Of a stretch of DNA of 64,000 nt, positions 34,038-44,448 are shown piece after piece. The position numbers and the translations under genes are program-made. This DNA comes from Flavobacterium sp. I3-2 (GTDB lineage Bacteria; Bacteroidota; Bacteroidia; Flavobacteriales; Flavobacteriaceae): contig NZ_CP058306.1 of assembly GCF_013389595.1 (NCBI RefSeq), forward strand, positions 1,736,001 to 1,800,000. Direction: 5' to 3'. The first letter of the stretch is position 1. Every line of letters begins with the position of its first letter. The notes under the pieces are model-generated. The model was not told the origin of the DNA. It saw nothing but the letters and a program-made list of their open reading frames with translations, and ran no database searches.

Positions 34038-37000
34038 GTTGTAATTCTAAAGATTAAATCTACAAAATTTGAAAGGAATTCACAACTATCCTCATTAAAT
34101 GAAATGTTAACCGTGCGTTGTAATTCTAAAGATTAAATCTACAAAATTTGAAAGGAATTCACAACTAGGTCCTGTTCTTTTTTTGAAATTTTCGTGTTGT
34201 AATTCTAAAGATTAAATCTACAAAATTTGAAAGGAATTCACAACTGTCTTCGTTAAATGAAATGTTAACTGTACGTTGTAATTCTAAAGATTAAATCTAC
34301 AAAATTTGAAAGGAATTCACAACCTATTGAATGATTAATAATTCTGTATTCTTGTTGTAATTCTAAAGATTAAATCTACAAAATTTGAAAGGAATTCACA
34401 ACTTTATCATTCTCTATGCTTTTTAAAATTATGTTGTAATTCTAAAGATTAAATCTACAAAATTTGAAAGGAATTCACAACCTAGTCGCTACTATTATAC
34501 CGAAAAAAGCAGTTGTAATTCTAAAGATTAAATCTACAAAATTTGAAAGGAATTCACAACTGTTTGTTTGCGTAATAGTTTTTGAAAATAGTTGTAATTC
34601 TAAAGATTAAATCTACAAAATTTGAAAGGAATTCACAACAACTTCCAAATAGTGGTCCTATCGTTGGATGTTGTAATTCTAAAGATTAAATCTACAAAAT
34701 TTGAAAGGAATTCACAACATTGATAATTTTTAAAAGCACTTTTGGATAGTTGTAATTCTAAAGATTAAATCTACAAAATTTGAAAGGAATTCACAACGAT
34801 TTGTTATTCCTTGTGTTATGCTATTTAGTTGTAATTCTAAAGATTAAATCTACAAAATTTGAAAGGAATTCACAACAACTGCCGAATAATGGTCCTATTG
34901 TCGGGTGTTGTAATTCTAAAGATTAAATCTACAAAATTTGAAAGGAATTCACAACAGTTTTTCTTCTATCGTTTCTCCTTCTTGTGTTGTAATTCTAAAG
35001 ATTAAATCTACAAAATTTGAAAGGAATTCACAACGATTTGTTATTCCTTGTGTTATGCTATTTAGTTGTAATTCTAAAGATTAAATCTACAAAATTTGAA
35101 AGGAATTCACAACTGTCCTTCATTACATGCTATTTGAGAAACTGTTGTAATTCTAAAGATTAAATCTACAAAATTTGAAAGGAATTCACAACTGTTGATT
35201 ACATTTGCCATTTGGTCACGTTGTTGTAATTCTAAAGATTAAATCTACAAAATTTGAAAGGAATTCACAACGCGGTTGCCCGTACTGCCTTATATCGGTC
35301 TGTTGTAATTCTAAAGATTAAATCTACAAAATTTGAAAGGAATTCACAACGTTTTTCTCTTTATCAATAACCTCAGAGCAGTTGTAATTCTAAAGATTAA
35401 ATCTACAAAATTTGAAAGGAATTCACAACTAAAATCAGCAGTTATTTGTTGTGGGGCTAGTTGTAATTCTAAAGATTAAATCTACAAAATTTGAAAGGAA
35501 TTCACAACTAACGTCTAGTTAAGGTCATAAACATCTGAGTTGTAATTCTAAAGATTAAATCTACAAAATTTGAAAGGAATTCACAACTATCGGTATGCGA
35601 TGTTTTGCGACTTAAAGGTTGTAATTCTAAAGATTAAATCTACAAAATTTGAAAGGAATTCACAACTTGTTAAATTAGTTTCATTTTTAAGACGTAGTTG
35701 TAATTCTAAAGATTAAATCTACAAAATTTGAAAGGAATTCACAACAGCATAGAGGGTATGTTTGCAATAGTAAATGTTGTAATTCTAAAGATTAAATCTA
35801 CAAAATTTGAAAGGAATTCACAACTGTTTCTCCCCAATTTTTAAAGATGCTCGAGTTGTAATTCTAAAGATTAAATCTACAAAATTTGAAAGGAATTCAC
35901 AACTGACCGAAGCTGAAAAACTAGATTTGGCAAGTTGTAATTCTAAAGATTAAATCTACAAAATTTGAAAGGAATTCACAACTCATCACTATATATTTTT
36001 TTTTGTAATAGGTTGTAATTCTAAAGATTAAATCTACAAAATTTGAAAGGAATTCACAACCCCATTGCACCAATTCACATTTAACATCCTGTTGTAATTC
36101 TAAAGATTAAATCTACAAAATTTGAAAGGAATTCACAACCAGAACTCGCAGGTTTATTATTTACAAATAGTTGTAATTCTAAAGATTAAATCTACAAAAT
36201 TTGAAAGGAATTCACAACTTTCTTCTGTTTGTAAGTTGTTTAATATACGTTGTAATTCTAAAGATTAAATCTACAAAATTTGAAAGGAATTCACAACTTT
36301 GGAAATCAACAATATCAATTATACGATGTTGTAATTCTAAAGATTAAATCTACAAAATTTGAAAGGAATTCACAACTAAAATTTTCAGCGTTCAGTGAAA
36401 CACTGAGTTGTAATTCTAAAGATTAAATCTACAAAATTTGAAAGGAATTCACAACATGGAAGCTTCGCTTCAGCTCCAAGCCATTGTTGTAATTCTAAAG
36501 ATTAAATCTACAAAATTTGAAAGGAATTCACAACTGAAGATCAAGAAAACAAAACAGATTTGAGGTTGTAATTCTAAAGATTAAATCTACAAAATTTGAA
36601 AGGAATTCACAACATGTTTTTACAGATTTAAATTCAATTTCTTGTTGTAATTCTAAAGATTAAATCTACAAAATTTGAAAGGAATTCACAACGCACAACG
36701 CAATCTTATTAGAATTTTTATCGTTGTAATTCTAAAGATTAAATCTACAAAATTTGAAAGGAATTCACAACGAATATGCAGTAGCGGGCGCAAGCGATTT
36801 AGTTGTAATTCTAAAGATTAAATCTACAAAATTTGAAAGGAATTCACAACCTAAATTGTCTATAAAATCGTTGGTTTTCAGTTGTAATTCTAAAGATTAA
36901 ATCTACAAAATTTGAAAGGAATTCACAACAAAAATAATCTTGTTGCTCTCTTAGCTATGGTTGTAATTCTAAAGATTAAATCTACAAAATTTGAAAGGAA

Positions 37001-38338
37001 TTCACAACCAATAATCGAATCCTTCATTTGTATCTTCCGTTGTAATTCTAAAGATTAAATCTACAAAATTTGAAAGGAATTCACAACCAATACATGTTTA
37101 GAATTTACATTTTTAGGGTTGTAATTCTAAAGATTAAATCTACAAAATTTGAAAGGAATTCACAACATATTGTTTTGTTGATTGATGGTGCAGTAAGTTG
37201 TAATTCTAAAGATTAAATCTACAAAATTTGAAAGGAATTCACAACCATCAAACCATAATTGTACGAATCTATCTGGTTGTAATTCTAAAGATTAAATCTA
37301 CAAAATTTGAAAGGAATTCACAACAAGGCGTTGTAACCGATTTTGGTAATTCAAGTTGTAATTCTAAAGATTAAATCTACAAAATTTGAAAGGAATTCAC
37401 AACGCAACAATACTAACAAGTAATTTATCATTAGTTGTAATTCTAAAGATTAAATCTACAAAATTTGAAAGGAATTCACAACTACTTCCAAGAATAGGAG
37501 TTAATGATTTCAGTTGTAATTCTAAAGATTAAATCTACAAAATTTGAAAGGAATTCACAACTCGATTCCCATTCTATACGATTTAAAGTGTGTTGTAATT
37601 CTAAAGATTAAATCTACAAAATTTGAAAGGAATTCACAACTACCCGCGGTAACGGTATGATAGTATACGAGTTGTAATTCTAAAGATTAAATCTACAAAA
37701 TTTGAAAGGAATTCACAACAGTTTCAGCTAACAGACGTGCCTCTTCTGCGTTGTAATTCTAAAGATTAAATCTACAAAATTTGAAAGGAATTCACAACAA
37801 AGATACTAAAGGATTAGATATTTCTGAAGTTGTAATTCTAAAGATTAAATCTACAAAATTTGAAAGGAATTCACAACTGCCCCATGTCCAAAAGTCCAAC
37901 AGTTGCAGTTGTAATTCTAAAGATTAAATCTACAAAATTTGAAAGGAATTCACAACACATAGATGTTCATTTTCGATTCAGGTAGTGTTGTAATTCTAAA
38001 GATTAAATCTACAAAATTTGAAAGGAATTCACAACGAGACTTCATGACGGCAAAACGAAAGGAGAGTTGTAATTCTAAAGATTAAATCTACAAAATTTGA
38101 AAGGAATTCACAACACAGCTCTAATTGTTCTTGTGTATAATCTTGTTGTAATTCTAAAGATTAAATCTACAAAATTTGAAAGGAATTCACAACTTAATTG
38201 TCTTGTATTATTAATTGCTGTCGGTTGTAATTCTAAAGATTAAATCTACAAAATTTGAAAGGAATTCACAACGGTGTTACCTTTACATACTGTGCATTAG
38301 CAGTTGTAATTCTAAAGATTAAATCTACAAAATTTGAA
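34038..38338 (-). CRISPR. Type II-C CRISPR array, 54 spacers
   Basis: 55 repeats of 49 bases (plus strand begins GTTGTAATTCTAAAG and ends GGAATTCACAAC). The first 54 look identical. The last, at 38303-38338, keeps only the first 36 bases in plus-strand order. Spacers are 30 bases, except spacer 25 (29 bases, a T-rich one). Period is 79. Because the tracrRNA anti-repeat pairs with the GGAATTCACAAC end, crRNA must be read on the minus strand, with spacers 3'-flanked by GTTGTGAATTCC. Within each repeat, minus strand, TTG and TAGATTTA are separated by 20 nt and could act as a promoter. The degenerate repeat suggests that the old end is distal and the young end next to cas2. Confidence 0.98.
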
Positions 38339-38541
38339 TTAAACGGAACGAATCATCGAATCCAAAACAAATAGTATCGTTGAGATAAAGGAATCCAAAT
38401 AAAACAAACTTTTATTTGATGAAAATGGTCATTGCTTTGAATCCAGTCGAGGTCACAACTCTTGATAAAGTAGAAATAATTTTTTTTATTTTTCAAAACA
38501 AATATGTCCGTTATTTTGAAAATGTTTTAACACTGCACTAT
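38339..38541. other. Non-coding flank distal to the array
   Basis: No ORF is seen. Three direct copies of GAATCCA occur at 38358, 38391 and 38439. A minus-strand GTTGTGACC at 38452-38460 shares its first seven bases with the repeat. It may be a decayed remnant of more array. Confidence 0.4.
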
Positions 38542-38577
38542 AAAAAAACGGCTTTGATTATCTAAAATCAAAGCCGT
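38542..38577 (-). terminator. Hairpin terminator of the VIT-domain gene
   Basis: ACGGCTTTGATT and AATCAAAGCCGT arms; on the minus strand it is followed by a T run. Confidence 0.85.
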
Positions 38578-38583
38578 AATCTT

Positions 38584-41583
38584 TTAAAATTCAAATTCTC
38601 CAATTAAAATTTTATCTTTTCCGCTGTTGGGTTTGTCGTTTTGAAAAGTGATTAATTTTCGAACTTCTTTACCTGAACTATACATCAAATAAATTTCGAC
38701 AGAAATAGTTGTCGGTCCAGAAAGTGTCATTTGACTTTCGCCATAAAAATTCGATTCAATTTTGTATTTTCCTTTGATGGCTTTTTTAAGCATAAATTGT
38801 TCCGGTCCAAAACCTCTTGTTACATCATCGCTCATTCGGCCACCAATTTCTGTAGCACGATGAGAATAGAAGCAAACGTCGCCATTTGGGTCGGTTACAT
38901 ATAAATCGATATCTGTGTCGTCTTTATTCCAATTCATAACTACACGAATATCAACCGGAATATCTAAAATTAATTTTTTATCTATTTTAGATAAATCTAA
39001 TTTTTTGCCATGAACCGAAATTAAATTGTTGATTTCAGGAATAATAATTTCAGAAATATTTCGGTCTCTGTTTCTGAAGTTTTCATCATAACTGTTCGTT
39101 AATGTTTGATATAAAAAATCTAAAGCTTCTTGATAACGTTGATTATCTTGTAATGCTAAAGCGTAATCTCGATAACTTTGTGCATCAAATGGACGCCATT
39201 TTAAAACTTTTTCTGTGACAAACAATTCCGTATCATATGCACCAATTTCTTTAAGTTTATAAGCTAACGTTTTGTACATTTCGGCATTTTCTAAACCTAA
39301 TTCGGCAATAGAACTTAAAACTTTATATCCTGTTTCGCTTTCTTTTTTCTGAAAGAAGAAAGTCGCAACATCATAGTAAAAACTAGGAGTTTCTTGATAT
39401 TCTTTTCTTAAAGTCAAATAAGTTTCATACGGATTTTTTGACTTCTCAATTTTTTTGATATAATCTTTGTCCGATTTTACATCAAAAGTTTTTATGTCTG
39501 ACGAAACTGTTTTTTTATCGGAATTTTTAGATTTATTCGTTTTAGATTCTGATCTACGCCTTGATGTTGTTCTATATGTATCAATAACAATTTCTTCTAA
39601 CATTGGTTCTGACTCTTCTGCCTGATAATCAAGTGTTTCAGCAGTAGAATAACTTACCGATCTTGATTCTCTTACAGGTGAAGAGTCATTTGATGGTGCT
39701 ATAGCTGTAATTTCAGAAATAGTTTCGTCTTGAGATACTCTGTTTACTCCAATAAGTGGAGTAGGTGGTTCTTCAAGTTTTTCGGGTTTAGGATATTTTT
39801 TCTTCGTTTGTTCGTAATTGGTATTCCACCAAATTCTTAAATCTTCAACAGTTGTAAAAGCTTCGTCTAATAAATTATTTTTTTGATATTCGTTTTCTTC
39901 GGTTTGATTTTTCATCAAATCGTTATAAGCAACAAGTAATTCATCTGGAGGTAAAATTTTATATTTCACATAATCAGAAACATTTTCTAAAACAATTAAA
40001 CTCGTGTTTGCTGTTACAATCGAAAATTGTTTGCCAATTTCAGCAATATCATCTTTGTTTCCGTCAAAGTCCATTTCTAAAAAATCAACTTTATTTTGTG
40101 CCCAAATCTTACTAACATCTAATCCATTCGAAGCTTTTTCTAAATTAATTTCTTTCGTAAAAAGTACTTTTCCGTTTCGACCAAAAGCCAATGTCAATTT
40201 TTTTAGATTTGATGGACAAATTCCGGTAACCGAAAAATCTTTTGTGATTTCAGTTCCAATCACTGGATAAACTTCAGTTACCTCTTGATTCTGAATACCT
40301 AAAAATTGGACATTACTTTCGTTTAAAGTTATAAAACCTTTATCAACCGAATTTTCAGCAAGATTTATAAATTTTCCTTTGTTTTTTTGTGCGATGATTT
40401 TCAAAATGCCAAAGTTTGATTTCGCAGAAGCTGTAACGGTATAAATTGGTTTGTTAAAATTAAATTGGTTTGAACCTATGGTCGATATTCCATCAGAAAA
40501 CATCAAATATTCATTTGCTGGAAGTTTTGAAGCTTCGATAATTGAGTAATTGGTTGCACCGTCATAAACTGTGTTTTTGAGATACTGTTTTAAATCCGTC
40601 CAATCACCATTTTTAATCTGGAATGTTTTTCCTTTTTCTAACTGAATATTTAATAGAACAACATCAATGGTTATATTTTTTTGTTGTTTGATGATTTTAC
40701 CAAGTAATTCCAATTCCTTTTCATGGTCTTGATTTAATCTGCTCAACGAATTATCCCAAATAATTCCAAGATTATCTGACCAAATTTTTGATTCGGTTTT
40801 CCCGTTGATAATCAAATTCGATAAAAAATACATTGAACCATCCGTATTTTTTTGTGTGAATGATTCGATACTGTTTTCCGATTTTGGTAACTCAATAATT
40901 AACGAGTTCGAAGGTTTAAAATTTACTTTAGATAAACTAGCTTCGTAAATATTGCTGTTTTCACTGAATTTAAAAGTATTGTCGGGTTTTTCGATTAACT
41001 TTGGCTTTTCAGTCGATTGATAAACTTTTACGACTAAATCAAATTTCGAAATTTTTTCCGACGTATTTAAAGGTAAAACGTACAGATAATTATTTTGTTC
41101 TAAATTTAATGTTTGATAATAACTAATTTGAATAGTTCTTGTTCCGTTTGCTGGAATAGGAGAAATGCGCGTTTTGAAATTATTTCCTTCAACCTTTTCA
41201 ATAATTCCAGGGTCGACATTTTGTTTCTGAATGCTTTCGAAAACTTCAGTTGCTCTTTCTTTTTCAATCGGAACCGCGTTGCGTAACTTTCCGTTAATAT
41301 CAATAGCGTAACCGCTAATAGTTGTTTTATCTGGTAAAGGAAAAACAAGCTGACCTTCTAAAACACGATTTGCATTGTTTTTGAAAATCATGGTTGAAGT
41401 CGTTTTAGAAATGTTCCCGAAAATTTCAACTTCAGTATTTATTGATTCTAAAACTACGGATTTTTTATCTTCTTTGGATTGAATTTCAATTTTTGGAATA
41501 GCGCCTTTTGTAATTTGTGCATTCATTTTTACACAATATAACAGAAATGAGCAAATGCAAATTAAACAAACAATTCTTTTCAT
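38584..41583 (-). CDS. VIT-domain, TPR and DUF2135 exported protein
   Basis: 999 residues. Signal peptide (IVCLICICSFLLYCVKMNAQ). VIT domain at about 40-170 (INTEVEIFGNISKTTSTMIF, LEGQLVFPLPDKTTISGY, KERATEVFE). A region resembling a vWA fold follows (about 280-420) but without a clear MIDAS DxSxS. A low-complexity stretch rich in Glu, Ser and Thr lies near 640-720. TPR-like helices (about 760-880) precede a C-terminal DUF2135 domain (VVMNWNKDDTDIDLYVTDPNG, residues 885-999). In vertebrate ITIH proteins VIT accompanies vWA; bacterial versions are periplasmic or surface proteins of unknown role. Stands alone, with its own terminator. Confidence 0.8.
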   Translation of the reverse strand: MKRIVCLICICSFLLYCVKMNAQITKGAIPKIEIQSKEDKKSVVLESINTEVEIFGNISKTTSTMIFKNNANRVLEGQLVFPLPDKTTISGYAIDINGKLRNAVPIEKERATEVFESIQKQNVDPGIIEKVEGNNFKTRISPIPANGTRTIQISYYQTLNLEQNNYLYVLPLNTSEKISKFDLVVKVYQSTEKPKLIEKPDNTFKFSENSNIYEASLSKVNFKPSNSLIIELPKSENSIESFTQKNTDGSMYFLSNLIINGKTESKIWSDNLGIIWDNSLSRLNQDHEKELELLGKIIKQQKNITIDVVLLNIQLEKGKTFQIKNGDWTDLKQYLKNTVYDGATNYSIIEASKLPANEYLMFSDGISTIGSNQFNFNKPIYTVTASAKSNFGILKIIAQKNKGKFINLAENSVDKGFITLNESNVQFLGIQNQEVTEVYPVIGTEITKDFSVTGICPSNLKKLTLAFGRNGKVLFTKEINLEKASNGLDVSKIWAQNKVDFLEMDFDGNKDDIAEIGKQFSIVTANTSLIVLENVSDYVKYKILPPDELLVAYNDLMKNQTEENEYQKNNLLDEAFTTVEDLRIWWNTNYEQTKKKYPKPEKLEEPPTPLIGVNRVSQDETISEITAIAPSNDSSPVRESRSVSYSTAETLDYQAEESEPMLEEIVIDTYRTTSRRRSESKTNKSKNSDKKTVSSDIKTFDVKSDKDYIKKIEKSKNPYETYLTLRKEYQETPSFYYDVATFFFQKKESETGYKVLSSIAELGLENAEMYKTLAYKLKEIGAYDTELFVTEKVLKWRPFDAQSYRDYALALQDNQRYQEALDFLYQTLTNSYDENFRNRDRNISEIIIPEINNLISVHGKKLDLSKIDKKLILDIPVDIRVVMNWNKDDTDIDLYVTDPNGDVCFYSHRATEIGGRMSDDVTRGFGPEQFMLKKAIKGKYKIESNFYGESQMTLSGPTTISVEIYLMYSSGKEVRKLITFQNDKPNSGKDKILIGEFEF

Positions 41584-41675
41584 AAGCTTTGGTTTTGATT
41601 ATTAAAGATATGATAATAATATATAAAACTGAAAAATTAATTTATTTATTGTGAATGGTTTATGTTTGATTAATT

Positions 41676-41718
41676 AAAAAAGCCTTGTAACTTCCGAATA
41701 GAATTTACAAGGCTTTTT
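41676..41718 (-). terminator. Hairpin terminator after the porin gene
   Basis: AAAGCCTTGTAA and TTACAAGGCTTT arms around a 14-nt loop, with A/T runs outside on both strands; it lies just past the porin stop. Confidence 0.8.
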
Positions 41719-41736
41719 CTATGATTATTTTGTTTC

Positions 41737-42927
41737 TTATTTTGCGCTAAGGGTTGTCGTAAATGTTTTAGAAATATCAATTTTCATCCCGACTGCAAAA
41801 ACGCTTCGGTCTTTTGTGTTTAATGCATTTTTACCAAAAGATAATCGCTGCTCTGCATAAATTTGAACGTATTTTATAGGCTGATAATTCAATCCAAAAA
41901 TAACATCGTTAACTTTAAAATTGGAGCTTATTGGGATTTGATTGTTTTCTGTCTCTAAATTTTTTCGGTCTGGAATATACAAATTATAACCTCCGTGAAT
42001 GGCGAAATCATCGAATTTGTAATTTGCAAAAAACTCAAATCCTTTGGCATCAAAAACAACAGTTGGATAAATTAATTCTTGGGTATTATTTAAGTATGAA
42101 CCTTGGGTGAAATCACCATTTTTTTCGATAGCTCCTACAACGCTTAATGTTAATTTTTCTCCTAAATATTTTATACCGGCAGCATAATAAGTTGGTTGTC
42201 CGTCTAAACCAATGATTTTATGTTGATTAATTAAGTTGTTGCTCAAAAAAGTTCGGTTAAAAGAAGCTCCTAAAAATAATTCATCTAAAATTTTATATTG
42301 TGCAGAAAATCCGAAACCGTCAATAAATTTATCATTGTTTCCGCCTCGAACTTGTGCTTGCGCACCTAAATAAAAATTACCAAATTGATTTCTGTAAATT
42401 ACCGATTGAGAAGCGCGTCCGGTTCCTGAAGCTCCACCATCACTACCTCCGACATAAGTTGCTGAAGCTCTTCCTCCAAAAATTGTAAATTGGTCGGTGT
42501 ACGATGTAACATCATAATAAACGCTCCATTGTTTTCCGAAAGTTAGCGTTCCATATTTTTCAAAATCAAAACCGATGTATCCAATTCTGTTTGTAAAAGC
42601 TTGCTTACTTTCGGTGGTTTGAATGTCTAAAAATTCGGTATTTTCATTTCCATCAACGTTGAAACTCGGACCGCCTTGAAATAAACTTAGATGTAATTCC
42701 GTAGCTGCTAAAAAAGTAGTTTTTACTTTTTTTATTCCAATTTTTGCACCAACTCTCGAAACGTTTTCTTGAAGTGCAATTTCATTATCATAAACAGCCA
42801 AATGACCGCGCAAACTAGCGTATGGTTTAAAGCTTATTTCAAGCGAATCGTTTTTGGTTTGAGCATTTGCCGAGTCATTTATCATTAAAAGACAAGTACA
42901 AATTATTGGATAAAATATTTTTTTCAT
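41737..42927 (-). CDS. Outer-membrane porin-like protein
   Basis: 396 residues. Signal peptide (YPIICTCLLMINDSANAQ). The mature protein is a run of amphipathic beta strands with Gly and aromatic turns (ASLRGHLAVYDNEIAL, RIGYIGFDFEKYGTLTFGKQWS, GNFYLGAQAQVRGGNN), typical of the general porin (OmpC-like) superfamily as found in Bacteroidota. The C-terminal strand ends FTTTLSAK rather than with Phe. Permits diffusion of small solutes; specificity unknown. It lies between the VIT gene and a secreted choloylglycine hydrolase, both on the minus strand. Confidence 0.8.
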   Translation of the reverse strand: MKKIFYPIICTCLLMINDSANAQTKNDSLEISFKPYASLRGHLAVYDNEIALQENVSRVGAKIGIKKVKTTFLAATELHLSLFQGGPSFNVDGNENTEFLDIQTTESKQAFTNRIGYIGFDFEKYGTLTFGKQWSVYYDVTSYTDQFTIFGGRASATYVGGSDGGASGTGRASQSVIYRNQFGNFYLGAQAQVRGGNNDKFIDGFGFSAQYKILDELFLGASFNRTFLSNNLINQHKIIGLDGQPTYYAAGIKYLGEKLTLSVVGAIEKNGDFTQGSYLNNTQELIYPTVVFDAKGFEFFANYKFDDFAIHGGYNLYIPDRKNLETENNQIPISSNFKVNDVIFGLNYQPIKYVQIYAEQRLSFGKNALNTKDRSVFAVGMKIDISKTFTTTLSAK

Positions 42928-42942
42928 CGAGTTGGTTTTTGT

Positions 42943-42986
42943 CGAAAAAAAAAGGTTGTCAAAATAAATATTTACGACAACCTTAA
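42943..42986 (-). terminator. Hairpin terminator after the secreted choloylglycine hydrolase gene
   Basis: AAGGTTGTC (42952-42960) and GACAACCTT (42976-42984); on the minus strand a long T run follows. Confidence 0.8.
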
Positions 42987-42998
42987 GTTATTTTTGAA

Positions 42999-44060
42999 TT
43001 AAATTCCTAAGAAAGTAAATGGTTTACTGTCTTTGAAAAGAGCAGAAGTTTCGCCAGAATAGGTTTCGTTTTTACTAACACTTAATCTTTTTACTTTTCC
43101 TTTGTTGCTAAAATCAATTTTTTTCAAGTCAACCCAAAAAGTATTTGGTGTTTTAACTGTTTCAAAGAAATACATTAGATTTTTTTGGTCAGAAACCGAT
43201 CTCCAACGCGTAGATGAAATGTTTGGTTCTGTCTCTGAAGAAATTCCATAAGGAACCGAACAGTTTCTGATTACACTGAAAACACTTGCAATTGCAGTTC
43301 TTGCGTCTGTATCCTGAGGAATTGCTTTGATGTAATATCCAGCTCTTCTAAAACGGTCTGGAGCACGATTAGTTCCAGGTAAAAATTCTGTTCCGGCTAC
43401 GGCTCCCCAGTATTCACTTATTGCTAATTGCTCATTAAAAATTGGAGAATTCGTCATCACATTATATGACGGGCTGTGGTGAATAACTAATTTACCATTT
43501 ATATATTCGAAGATTGCATTATCTCCACTTGAATCAGAAATTGATAAATGTAATGTTGCAAATTTTTGAGTTCCTGGAATATAATCCGAAACCACAACGA
43601 ATTCTTCTTTTTCTAAAGCTTTTACTGTTTCGTCTACAGTTGCAAAATTATCTAAAACATATTGCGCCCAAGCAGAAATAGTTATACCTTTTTTGTTTCC
43701 AGCTGGATTAAAATGTGCATATTCTGTTTCTACTAACCATAAAATATTTGCTACTAATCCTTTTTCGTTAATTCCATCAGTCGTTGCAATGTCCCAAGCA
43801 CTCGTAATTACACTTCCATATTTTGAACTCCAAGTAATAGAATTTGCACCAACACTTCCGTTGCGTTCCATCCCACGAGGAAAAATCCAAAGATTGGCAT
43901 CAATTTCATCTTTCCAGTCCATTGAACGTGCTGTTATTACATTGCTGTTATTTGTTCCTTTGTAAACAACTCGAGTACAAGCTTCTGTAGTTTGAACATT
44001 ACCAAATAAGAATGCTGCGGTTAACAACATGGTTGCTTTGTATAAAAATCCCTTTTTCAT
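42999..44060 (-). CDS. Exported choloylglycine hydrolase-family enzyme (BSH/penicillin V acylase-like)
   Basis: 353 residues. Signal peptide (MLLTAAFLFGNVQTTEA) ending directly at Cys28, so cleavage leaves the catalytic Cys at the new N-terminus, as Ntn hydrolases need. Family residues are present: CTRVVY, ARSMDW (Arg, Asp), GINEKGLVANILW (Asn), NVMTNSPIF (Asn), and the Arg in APDRFRRA. Such enzymes hydrolyse amide bonds in conjugated bile salts, penicillin V or acyl-homoserine lactones. The substrate cannot be decided here. A periplasmic enzyme upstream of a porin and divergent from gadB; a second family member lies at 49473. Confidence 0.85.
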   Translation of the reverse strand: MKKGFLYKATMLLTAAFLFGNVQTTEACTRVVYKGTNNSNVITARSMDWKDEIDANLWIFPRGMERNGSVGANSITWSSKYGSVITSAWDIATTDGINEKGLVANILWLVETEYAHFNPAGNKKGITISAWAQYVLDNFATVDETVKALEKEEFVVVSDYIPGTQKFATLHLSISDSSGDNAIFEYINGKLVIHHSPSYNVMTNSPIFNEQLAISEYWGAVAGTEFLPGTNRAPDRFRRAGYYIKAIPQDTDARTAIASVFSVIRNCSVPYGISSETEPNISSTRWRSVSDQKNLMYFFETVKTPNTFWVDLKKIDFSNKGKVKRLSVSKNETYSGETSALFKDSKPFTFLGI

Positions 44061-44448
44061 ATAGAAATATATTTAGATTAATTTTAGAATCTATGTAAAA
44101 TTACGAAAATCAATCGTAAAGCATTGTCGTTTTTTTTAAAAGTTATCTTTTTTTGATAAAAATTGATTTCTATTCGCTGTTTTGTTTAAATCTAAATCGG
44201 TATTACAATAAATTAGATATTTCTGTTTGTTTTAAATACATATTGACGTAACATTTATTTAAAACCACTAGTTTTCTAATGAACTTTAATTATAAATAAG
44301 TTTTATTTTTTTTAATAAATAAACAAATAAGTTAAAATGTTATTTTTTTGTTATTTTTTTGATTTTGTGTTGTTTTTTTTGACTTTGGATGGATGTTTTT
44401 ATCTTAAAAATTAGTAAATTAACAAAATAATTTTTTTAAAGATTTAAT
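44061..44448. other. Divergent intergenic region before gadB
   Basis: 388 bases, very AT-rich with many T runs. It must hold the promoters of the choloylglycine hydrolase (minus) and gadB (plus). No exact TAnnTTTG match is found; TAGTTTTC near 44270 is a seven-of-eight match. No ORF or hairpin RNA is evident. Confidence 0.4.

Noticed and set aside
34038..38338. A spacer targeting this window
   Set aside because: By-eye search found no match outside the array; not exhaustive, so a computed search would be decisive.
41106..41348. Second minus-strand ORF inside the VIT gene
   Set aside because: Overlaps a long gene with clear domains in another frame; no start context.
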